Assembly: GCA_951812625.1 (NCBI GenBank)
Contig: CATOSP010000002.1
Location: forward strand, 1,808,788 to 1,872,787
DNA: 64,000 nt
Direction: 5' to 3'
Source: an uncultured Dehalococcoidia bacterium
Lineage (GTDB): Bacteria; Chloroflexota; Dehalococcoidia; Lucifugimonadales; UBA3495
Below are positions 35,537-45,327 of the stretch, in pieces (position 1 is the stretch's first letter; every line of letters begins with the position of its first letter). Under the pieces are notes generated by a model, which saw only the letters and a program-made list of their open reading frames with translations, was not told the origin of the DNA and did not search any database. A program made the position numbers and the translations under genes.

Positions 35537-35567
35537 ACCGGGAGACTTTTCCGTCTCCCGGTTTTTT
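35537..35567 (+). terminator. Intrinsic terminator of microprotein gene 1
   Basis: A perfect 10-bp stem, ACCGGGAGAC/GTCTCCCGGT, with a 6-nt loop and a run of six T. It is a textbook intrinsic terminator. Confidence 0.95.
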
Positions 35568-35680
35568 GTCGGCCTCCGACCAACCTCTCAACCCGTACCC
35601 AACTACTCGCTCACGGCAGGCAGCAACCGGAAAGGGCTCGACCTCCCATCAACGCCCATACCCCTCGACGTACATGCCTC

Positions 35681-35686
35681 TATAAT
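35681..35686 (+). promoter_or_regulatory. -10 box before the 120-residue gene
   Basis: TATAAT lies 51 bp upstream of the ATG at 35738. The -35 region is not clear. Confidence 0.35.
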
Positions 35687-35737
35687 ATCCGGTTAGGAAA
35701 CCCATTCCGGTCAACGCAAACCGGGGAAGACAGGTAG

Positions 35738-36100
35738 ATGCGGGTCCACATCATCAAACACGCCACTTCAGACAACTTCGGCTACGTCGAAGTTGGGCAA
35801 CAAATCCCGGCCAATTTCCTCATCTGGGCCACGCTGAATACGCGGGACTGGACTCTGAACTTTGCCAACGGCAAAGTCCTCAAGTACAACGGCTTCAGGG
35901 AAGTCCACCAGGACGTAGGTGAGATCATGCTGAAGAGTTCTGACGAGCCCCGGATGGTTCGCCGGGGTCCGGACGAGTCCCACGAGGATGACGAACCCAT
36001 CATGGACCTGGCCGAGCAGTGGGACGAGATCGGAGTCCGGCTGGAGCAGGAAATAGCCCAGCGCGACGCAATAACCGCGCAGGCACGCCACGTCCGCTGA
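35738..36100 (+). CDS. Conserved-looking protein of unknown function
   Basis: A 120-residue protein that I do not recognise. Residues 1-60 look like a small beta-rich domain (RVHIIKHATSDNFGYVEVGQQIP, in parts, then DWTLNFANGKVLKYNGF). The second half is acidic and helical (DEPIMDLAEQWDEIGVRLEQEIAQRD). There is no signal peptide or membrane helix. AGG precedes the ATG closely, and a TATAAT lies 50 bp upstream. It sits between the two microprotein genes, so a shared role is possible but not shown. Confidence 0.65.
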   Translation: MRVHIIKHATSDNFGYVEVGQQIPANFLIWATLNTRDWTLNFANGKVLKYNGFREVHQDVGEIMLKSSDEPRMVRRGPDESHEDDEPIMDLAEQWDEIGVRLEQEIAQRDAITAQARHVR

Positions 36101-36383
36101 ACGCCAGGTCGGAATCCCGTCGCCTCTGATATCCCGGGAGTGGCCGGAGCGTTCCACCTTCAACTCTAGGCCTTTGTAGAGGGGTTTCAAGTATGTTGAA
36201 CACTGCTCGAGTCTCTAGTCCAGTATCGGACCTCCGCAGCGACACCCTGAACAGTCAAGGGACCGCAAATCCGCTCCCGCAACATGGGCCCATATGGTCT
36301 CCGGGGCCAGGACGGGATGATCATATCTGCGAAGCAACAACAGAGGCCATGTTGACTCTGCCTGCGCAATTCGAGGCCGGATA
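36101..36383. other. Intergenic region before microprotein gene 2
   Basis: No gene or clear hairpin terminator is recognised. The end of the region leads into the operator array at 36384. Confidence 0.4.
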
Positions 36384-36437
36384 TGTAACAAAGAATTAAC
36401 AATAAAGAAAAGACCATGTAACACCCGTCCGTACAAT
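36384..36437 (+). promoter_or_regulatory. 11-bp-phased operator and promoter of microprotein gene 2
   Basis: Units TGTAACA (36384), ATTAACA (36395), a degenerate AGAAAAG (36406) and TGTAACA (36417) repeat every 11 bp. They are followed after 8 bp by the -10 box TACAAT (36432-36437). Unit order, the weak third unit and the spacer length all match the array at 35335. Transcription should start near 36444. Confidence 0.75.
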
Positions 36438-36474
36438 GGTATGTAGACAGTTAGTCAATGGGAGCGATTATCAG

Positions 36475-36558
36475 ATGGAAGCAGTCATCGCAGCGGTAGC
36501 CTTCATAGGCCTCTTCACCATGTGGGTGGTGCTTCCGCGCAAGCTCCTCCGCAAGTGA
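36475..36558 (+). CDS. 27-residue single-helix membrane microprotein 2
   Basis: A 27-codon frame (ATG GAA GCA ... TGA) with GGGAGCG about 9 nt upstream. The peptide runs MEAVIAAVAF, IGLFTMWVVLP, RKLLRK. It differs from microprotein 1 only at positions 4, 8, 16, 22 and 27, each conservatively. The helix spans about residues 4-20 and the basic C terminus predicts Nout-Cin topology. The type II glutamine synthetase gene begins 237 bp downstream, beyond a weak hairpin. Read-through from this promoter into glutamine synthetase is conceivable. No known family matches; possible roles are a regulator or small subunit of a membrane complex. Confidence 0.8.
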   Translation: MEAVIAAVAFIGLFTMWVVLPRKLLRK

Positions 36559-36609
36559 CCTTCCTCTATATCACCCTATGATACGAACCAACGGACTCTT
36601 CGGCTCATG

Positions 36610-36635
36610 CGGCCCCAGATGGCCAGCTTGGGCCG
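36610..36635 (+). terminator. Weak hairpin between microprotein 2 and glutamine synthetase
   Basis: Arms CGGCCC (36610-36615) and GGGCCG (36630-36635), followed by ATTTCTATTG. It might terminate or attenuate the microprotein transcript before the glutamine synthetase gene. Confidence 0.4.
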
Positions 36636-36757
36636 ATTTCTATTGTTGGGGGACGGCGAGAAGCCACTGGGGATCAAGTCTGTATGGGGCGAGTGAAGAC
36701 CATTACACCGGGCAGCCAATCGGAGTGACCTGACTCCAAGAAGGCAGAGAAATTCGG

Positions 36758-36763
36758 TATAAT
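36758..36763 (+). promoter_or_regulatory. -10 box of the type II glutamine synthetase gene
   Basis: A perfect TATAAT lies 33 bp before the ATG. No good -35 and no 11-bp-phased array is found above it, so an activator or another element may be needed. Confidence 0.5.
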
Positions 36764-36795
36764 TCGAGGAATACTTGGAAAGCGAGGTTCGGGCC

Positions 36796-37818
36796 ATGAG
36801 TTACAAGGCAGAATACATCTGGATTGACGGGCAAGAGCCCACAGCCAAGTTGCGTTCCAAGGGCAAGATCGTTCCCGACGGGGAAGACCCTCCCGTGTGG
36901 GGCTTCGACGGCTCCAGCACGAATCAGGCACCGGGCGAGAACTCCGACTGCGTCCTCAACCCGGTGCTGGCGGTTCCAGATCCGGTGCGCGGTGGCAACA
37001 ACAAGCTCGTCATGTGCGAAGTGCTGCTCACCGACATGACTCCCCACCCCTCCAACACCCGCGCCGCATGCGCAGCCGCGGCGGCACAGTACGCCTCCCT
37101 TGACTTTTGGTTCGGTATCGAGCAGGAGTACACGTTCTTTGACGGCATCAAGCCATTGGGTTGGCCGGACAACGGTTTCCCCGCACCCCAGGGCGGGTAC
37201 TACTGCGGTGTCGGTTCCGACGAGGTTTTCGGACGGCCTGTAGTGGAGCAGCACATGGATGCTTGCCTATATGCTGGCCTCGCCATTTCCGGCATTAACG
37301 GCGAGGTGATGCCAGCACAGTGGGAGTTTCAGATCGGCCCGATCGGTGCGCCTACTGCGGGCGACCACCTGTGGCTGGCACGCTGGCTCCTCTATCGTAT
37401 CGGTGAGGATGTTGAGACCGTTGATGGGCGCAAGGGAATCAGTGCCACCTTGGATCCCAAGCCAGTTAAGGGCGACTGGAACGGTGCTGGGGCCCACACC
37501 AACTTCTCCACCAACCAGATGAGGGAGAACTACGACGCCTGCGTCGCCGCAGCGGAAGCCCTGGAGACCCGCCATGACCTGCATATCGCCAACTATGGCC
37601 ATCGGATTGAAGAGCGTTTGACGGGCCTACATGAGACGTGCTCATACCGGGAATTCCGCTACGGCGTGTCCGACAGGGGCGCTTCGGTAAGGATACCCTG
37701 GCAGGTGGCCCGGGATGGTAAGGGTTACATTGAAGACCGGCGGCCCAACGCCAATTGCGATCCCTACACCGTTACCCGGTTGATAATGGAAACGGTGGGC
37801 AGTCAGGCTACTGGCTAG
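36796..37818 (+). CDS. glnII: Glutamine synthetase, type II (eukaryote-like)
   Basis: It makes glutamine from glutamate, ammonia and ATP. At 340 residues it has the short GSII form. Motifs include VWGFDGSSTNQAPGENSD, FGIEQEYTFFD, GINGEVMPAQWEFQIGP and GDWNGAGAHTNFST. The C-terminal block has RIEERLTGLHETCSYREFRYGVSDRGASVRIP in parts. The ATG at 36796 has GAGG 8 nt upstream and is preferred over one seven codons earlier. It follows microprotein gene 2, and a terminator separates it from a type I enzyme. Confidence 0.96.
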   Translation: MSYKAEYIWIDGQEPTAKLRSKGKIVPDGEDPPVWGFDGSSTNQAPGENSDCVLNPVLAVPDPVRGGNNKLVMCEVLLTDMTPHPSNTRAACAAAAAQYASLDFWFGIEQEYTFFDGIKPLGWPDNGFPAPQGGYYCGVGSDEVFGRPVVEQHMDACLYAGLAISGINGEVMPAQWEFQIGPIGAPTAGDHLWLARWLLYRIGEDVETVDGRKGISATLDPKPVKGDWNGAGAHTNFSTNQMRENYDACVAAAEALETRHDLHIANYGHRIEERLTGLHETCSYREFRYGVSDRGASVRIPWQVARDGKGYIEDRRPNANCDPYTVTRLIMETVGSQATG

Positions 37819-37869
37819 TTCCAAAACTTCTTCGCCGCTCGACTGCGGTCGCTGCAAGTCCTGCAAATC

Positions 37870-37902
37870 ACCGCCGGCCTTCTTAACCAGAGGGCCGGCG
37901 GT
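37870..37902 (+). terminator. Terminator between the two glutamine synthetase genes
   Basis: A perfect 10-bp stem, ACCGCCGGCC/GGCCGGCGGT, with a 13-nt loop, followed by TTTGCG. The two genes therefore probably form separate transcripts. Confidence 0.7.
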
Positions 37903-38001
37903 TTGCGTCAGTAGCGTTTTGCCCGGCTGACGAGAAAATGGTATCTTCATAAGGGCGCTCCATGAAGGGTGGGCGGCGCAGGGAATTTGCTTGGAGGGAC
38001 T

Positions 38002-39339
38002 ATGCTTCAGGAGAATGGCGCAGAACTGGAGTACGTGCTGCGAAGCGCGCAGGAGAACGACGTAAAGTTCATCCGTCTCTGGTTTACAGACATCTTGGGC
38101 AATCTCAAGGGCTTCGCAATCACCGTCGACGACCTCGTCGACGCCATCGAGCAAGGCGTGGGATTCGACGGCGCGTCCATCGAGGGCTTCGCGAGGTTCA
38201 ATGAGAGCGATATGCGCGCGTTTCCTGAACCAGCCACTTTTTCGCTACTGCCCTGGAGACCTAGGCAAAACGCAGTAGCCAGGATGTTTTGCGACATTCG
38301 TACACCAAATGGTGAACCCTTCGCTGGCGACCCCCGCATAGCCCTGAAACGGAACTTGGAGCGGCTCGCGAAAGCAGGATTCACCTACTACGTGGGACCG
38401 GAGATTGAGTTCTTCTACCTGAAAGACGCCAACTCCCCTGAGCCTCTTGACTACAGCGGCTACTTCGATCAGCTTACCGGCCAACCCTCCAGTGACCTGC
38501 GCCGCGACACGGTCTTGAACCTGGCCGACATGGGTATACCGGTCAAGTATTCCCACCATGAGGCAGCCTACAGCCAGCACGAAATCGATCTGCAATACAC
38601 CGACGCCCTGACTATGGCCGACAGCGTGATGACTTCCAAGCTGGTAATCAAGGAACTGGCTCAACTCAGTGGCGCACACGCCTCATTCATGCCCAAGCCT
38701 CTGTCCAACATGAACGGGTCTGGTATGCACACCCACCAATCTCTTTTTCGGGGCAACCAGAACGCCTTCCACGACCCGGACGACGAGAACCACTTGTCCG
38801 TTATTGGCAAGAGATTCATCGCCGGGCTGATCCGTCATGCCCCTGAGATAACGCTCGTCACTAACCAGTGGGTAAACTCCTACAAGCGACTGGTTCCGGG
38901 ATACGAAGCCCCAGTCTACATCTCGTGGGCCCACGTCAACCGGGCCGACCTGATCCGCGTCCCGGCCTATAAACCCGGCTTTGAAAGCTCAGTGCGCATC
39001 GAATACCGCGCCCCGGACCCGGCATGCAATCCATATCTGGCCTTCAGTGTGATGCTGTCCGCCGGATTGAAGGGTATCGAAGAGGAATACCCGGTACCCC
39101 CCCCGGTAGAGGGTAACGTAGCCATGATGTCCAACGAGGAACGGGAGGCTAGGGGAATCAAGTCCCTGCCCACCAGCCTCGGCCAAGCCATTGAGCTTGC
39201 CGAGGAGAGTGAGCTATTGCACGACGCCTTGGGAGACCACATCTTCCAGAGTTTCATCCGCAACAAGAAAATGGAGTGGGAAGAGTATCGGGCCACTGTC
39301 ACCGACTACGAGATTTCTAAGTACCTGCCGGTGCTGTAG
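38002..39339 (+). CDS. glnA: Glutamine synthetase, type I (alpha subtype)
   Basis: A 445-residue GSI. The beta-grasp region (GVGFDGASIEGFARFNESD) is followed by YVGPEIEFFYL, NMNGSGMHTHQSLF and NSYKRLVPGYEAPVY. Then come VRIEYRAPDPACNPYLAFSVML and an ending EWEEYRATVTDYEISKYL. Length and the absence of the adenylylation-loop insertion fit the GSI-alpha subtype, which is not controlled by adenylylation. The ATG at 38002 has GGAGG 4 nt upstream and is favoured over a start 33 nt earlier. Two different glutamine synthetases side by side suggest distinct regulation. Confidence 0.95.
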   Translation: MLQENGAELEYVLRSAQENDVKFIRLWFTDILGNLKGFAITVDDLVDAIEQGVGFDGASIEGFARFNESDMRAFPEPATFSLLPWRPRQNAVARMFCDIRTPNGEPFAGDPRIALKRNLERLAKAGFTYYVGPEIEFFYLKDANSPEPLDYSGYFDQLTGQPSSDLRRDTVLNLADMGIPVKYSHHEAAYSQHEIDLQYTDALTMADSVMTSKLVIKELAQLSGAHASFMPKPLSNMNGSGMHTHQSLFRGNQNAFHDPDDENHLSVIGKRFIAGLIRHAPEITLVTNQWVNSYKRLVPGYEAPVYISWAHVNRADLIRVPAYKPGFESSVRIEYRAPDPACNPYLAFSVMLSAGLKGIEEEYPVPPPVEGNVAMMSNEEREARGIKSLPTSLGQAIELAEESELLHDALGDHIFQSFIRNKKMEWEEYRATVTDYEISKYLPVL

Positions 39340-39409
39340 CACGGGCGCATATCTTCACGGTAGCCAAACCTTGGAAGGAAGCAGTGCAACGGCGCGGGTG
39401 CAGCGACTA

Positions 39410-40387
39410 TCATAGAAGTGAAACTGACTGCCTCGACTCCACGGAATCGTAGGCTTTCAGGACCAGCTCTAGGTCTTCCATACCGGCAGACCCCGACATC
39501 TCCGGCTCCCGGCCTTCTTCGATGCTGCTTTTAAACTCGCGTGCCATTGGGACTATACCGAAACCGTCCGGCTCCAGGGCAATCGTCGTAGTTGTCTTGC
39601 CTTGGTCCCACCTCAACCACGGTCGGCCAGCTTCATAGTAGAGTGCGCCGCCCGTGCCTAGAACGGACAACCAGGTCGGCGTAGGCGTGGCGCAGGTCCA
39701 GGTGTGGTTAATCAACCCCACTACGCCAGTCGAGTGGACGGTGATCATCGCCAGCCCGTCCTCTGCTTCCAGACCGGCATTCCCCGGAGGGACTTCCACC
39801 GCAAAAACCGTTGCCGGACGTCCTGCGAGATACAGCAGCCCGTCCACCTTGTGGATGCCGCCGTCAATGAACACCCCACCGCCGTTCAGTTCCCGGTTGT
39901 TCCGCCACTGGCCCGGCTGGAACAATGCCTCTTCCTGCATTTGGACCATGCGAAGCGTCCCGATGGAGCCATCTTCGGCCAACCGCTTTGCCAGGCGCAC
40001 CCCGGAGAGAAAACGGTAGTTCTCCGCCACCATTAGGTTGACGTCATTTGCGGCGGCTGCAGCGATGGTGGCTCGGGCCTCATCCAGATTGCGGGCGATG
40101 GGCTTCTCGACTAGGACGTGCTTGCCCGCGCTCGCCGCAAGCTCCACATGCTCCCGGTGCAGATGGTGCGGTGTGCAGATGTACATGGCGTCAACGCACG
40201 GGTCGGCTGCGGCCTCTGCGTAGGAGCCGAAGGCCCCCTTGCCCCGAAACTCGCGGTTGAATTCGGCGGCCCGGGCAGCGTCCCTGCTGGCGAACAACAG
40301 ATCAACCTCCCCATGCAACGGTACCATCGCCTTGGCAAAATCACGTGCGAAACTCCCGCATCCCACCACGCACAAGTCGAGGGCCAT
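39410..40387 (-). CDS. Gfo/Idh/MocA-family oxidoreductase
   Basis: A NAD(P)-dependent sugar or cyclitol dehydrogenase-like protein, 325 residues. The Rossmann motif VVGCGSFARDFA is at the N terminus, the EKP motif in VLVEKPIARNL near residue 95, and the Asp/His-bearing GGGVFIDGGIHKVDGLLYL near 175. The ATG at 40387, with GGAGGGGAGG upstream, is preferred. It is alone between glnA and a peptidase. Substrate unknown. Confidence 0.9.
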   Translation of the reverse strand: MALDLCVVGCGSFARDFAKAMVPLHGEVDLLFASRDAARAAEFNREFRGKGAFGSYAEAAADPCVDAMYICTPHHLHREHVELAASAGKHVLVEKPIARNLDEARATIAAAAANDVNLMVAENYRFLSGVRLAKRLAEDGSIGTLRMVQMQEEALFQPGQWRNNRELNGGGVFIDGGIHKVDGLLYLAGRPATVFAVEVPPGNAGLEAEDGLAMITVHSTGVVGLINHTWTCATPTPTWLSVLGTGGALYYEAGRPWLRWDQGKTTTTIALEPDGFGIVPMAREFKSSIEEGREPEMSGSAGMEDLELVLKAYDSVESRQSVSLL

Positions 40388-40483
40388 TTCCCGCCTCCCC
40401 TCCTGGATTCTGGCTGTGTCCTTATCGACGCCGGCCAAGGCAGAACCATAGCGGTCACGTCGGTCTACGCCATGCCCGTTGAT

Positions 40484-42412
40484 CTATCCGCCTGGTTCAA
40501 CTGTCAACGCATAGGATGCCGGTTGGAACGTCTTGGGTGCAATTGCAGCCACCGCGATCACCAACCGTTCAGAGTCCTCCGGCACCGAAATATCAACCGC
40601 CCCGGCGTTTTCCGGGTCCAACTCCATGACTGTCACGCGAGGGGACGCGTCCTGTTCACTGCCGCTTTCAATGACCTGGACTATGTAGGTCTGAGGTGTC
40701 CGGTTGTCGATAAGCACGAAGCCTCGGGGGTCCCACTCGACGATGGGTATTCTGTGGTTACCGTCGACGATACCCATGTCCCTTAGACAGATGCCAGAGC
40801 CGTGGATAGCGTCGTCGGTAAGATACTGGAACCGCACCTTCACCTGTTGGCCGGCATAAGCACTAATGTCGAGGGTCTCTGTAGTCCATCCACCACTGTT
40901 GCCTGTGTAACCGGCGCCGAATGCGGTTCCCATCGGGTTCTCCGCAGACATGCCGGGTGCGGTCAGGATCTGCCAGCGTTCCCCGCCGTCGGTGGAGACC
41001 TGCGCATAGGCGTAGTCCCAGTTTTCTTCTATGTCATACCAAGCTTCGTACCGCAGGGCCGGATCCTCCACACCGCCAAGATCAAGGTCTGCTGCGAGGG
41101 TGGAGTCTATCGAGTCCCCGGCGTTGCTCCACCAGCATCCCCTGGGGCTAACGTCATCCGGGAGTATCCGCGCAGTTGACGGGCCACTGAACCGGACCCG
41201 GATTGGGCCAGTGAACGATTCCAGCTTCACGTACTCCACAGCGTACTGCGGTATCTCCGACTCCAGGCTGAAGAAACCGTCAATCAACTTGCGCGGCCTG
41301 GCCCCGACGTTCAGGTCAGAGTACCCGTATACACCGTCAGGCGCGTCCAGGAAATTAGCCACTGCCCAATCCCGAAACACATCGCGGAAAGTCTGAGTGT
41401 GACCGGACTCTTCCAGGTATTGGTCGATGCCCTCCACGCCGTCGGCAGGGATAGCGACCAACGCCCGCATGTCCTCCCGGGACCCATAGTGCTCTGCCAG
41501 GTAGTGCATGAAGAGGGAAGCTGTGGCATAACTTGCTCCAATTCTCTCCGAGTCCAGCGGCCAGTTGACAAGTGATGTGGGAATGCTGTCCAACCTGAAG
41601 CGGACGTTCCTCGCGCTGTACCCCGTGACGGACACGGCAAGTTCGGACAGTCCCTCGTTAACCCACGTCTCCTCCGAGGAGTCGTGGGTCCAGTGGGACA
41701 GGTGCTGGAACTCGTGGGCCACGGTCGCAAAATAAGTGGAGGACCCGATGGGGATGTATGCGGTGTTGATGTATATCATCTCCCGCTGATTGCTGTAGGG
41801 GAATATTGCACGTGGATACTCATCTGAGGAGTTAAAGTACCCCCCGACACCACGCAGCGAGCCGTTCACGATGCTTACGCGCGTGTCGCCGTCGACTCCA
41901 GGAGACCATTCCGAGCCGAAGACCGACGTGACGGTGGGGTAGATGCGCTCCTCAAACGCCTCGGCTGAACGGTCCAAATCGGCCAAGTCTACTTCGCCGC
42001 CGGACTCCACGTACCAGTAGGCATGGGCGGATACCAAGGCCAACTCGAACCTTGACTCATAGACCTCAAGGCCGTCTAGATCGGCCAGCCAGAAGGTATC
42101 GATTCGGCCTTCCTTGAGGCTTTCCGGATTCCCCGCAACGACCCAGTTGAAGTCTCGCCCTATATTCGGGATCAATTCCCGCGCCAGCCGGGCTATATCC
42201 CGCTCCGGGGGTGGGGCCGCCAACAGGATAAGAGGTTCCGGCGCTGTGGATGTAGAGGCCATCTCTACTCTAGGCGTGGGACTGGGGACGGCCGTTGGAG
42301 GCACCGGGTCCACCTGCACCTCGGGCGGAGACTCGGGGACGGTGCAGGCCAGGGTTGCGGCCAATGCCAGGAACGCGAAGAGGCATCGAACGTGGTACAT
42401 GCCGCGTGTCAT
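40484..42412 (-). CDS. Secreted gluzincin-like metallopeptidase, lipoprotein
   Basis: A 642-residue protein with a signal peptide ending at a lipobox-like TLAC (Cys23), then a Pro/Ser/Thr-rich linker to about residue 65. The zinc site is HEFQH at 233-237, with the downstream Glu in TWVNEGLSELA, as in M30/M6-like peptidases. A C-terminal half with beta-sandwich character (ALRYEAWYDIEENWDYAYAQVSTDGG in parts; TLDISAYAGQQVKVRFQYLTD) resembles the immune-inhibitor-A type. It would act outside the membrane on protein substrates. The exact MEROPS family is uncertain. It lies downstream of pth on the same strand. Confidence 0.82.
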   Translation of the reverse strand: MTRGMYHVRCLFAFLALAATLACTVPESPPEVQVDPVPPTAVPSPTPRVEMASTSTAPEPLILLAAPPPERDIARLARELIPNIGRDFNWVVAGNPESLKEGRIDTFWLADLDGLEVYESRFELALVSAHAYWYVESGGEVDLADLDRSAEAFEERIYPTVTSVFGSEWSPGVDGDTRVSIVNGSLRGVGGYFNSSDEYPRAIFPYSNQREMIYINTAYIPIGSSTYFATVAHEFQHLSHWTHDSSEETWVNEGLSELAVSVTGYSARNVRFRLDSIPTSLVNWPLDSERIGASYATASLFMHYLAEHYGSREDMRALVAIPADGVEGIDQYLEESGHTQTFRDVFRDWAVANFLDAPDGVYGYSDLNVGARPRKLIDGFFSLESEIPQYAVEYVKLESFTGPIRVRFSGPSTARILPDDVSPRGCWWSNAGDSIDSTLAADLDLGGVEDPALRYEAWYDIEENWDYAYAQVSTDGGERWQILTAPGMSAENPMGTAFGAGYTGNSGGWTTETLDISAYAGQQVKVRFQYLTDDAIHGSGICLRDMGIVDGNHRIPIVEWDPRGFVLIDNRTPQTYIVQVIESGSEQDASPRVTVMELDPENAGAVDISVPEDSERLVIAVAAIAPKTFQPASYALTVEPGG

Positions 42413-42497
42413 GGCCTGGAGAAGGGCATCGCATTCCGGTTGCCGTGCATCTCCGGAAGAGTTGCGGTGGATGGGAACGAGTCGGCGGCTACCAGCG

Positions 42498-45223
<2,726 letters not shown>

Positions 45224-45327
45224 TCACATTTCCACAAGCCTAACCACCGGGATGTGGGTCCTCCACGGCGGCAGCAGCCCGCCGCCGCCTCCAGGGTCCG
45301 CGCCTCCAAAGGGAAAGGGAGCGAGAA

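Noticed and set aside
36796..38001. 11-bp-phased operator units before glnII and glnA
   Set aside because: I checked both upstream regions for TTAAC/GTAAC units at 11-bp spacing and found no array comparable with those of the microproteins and amt.
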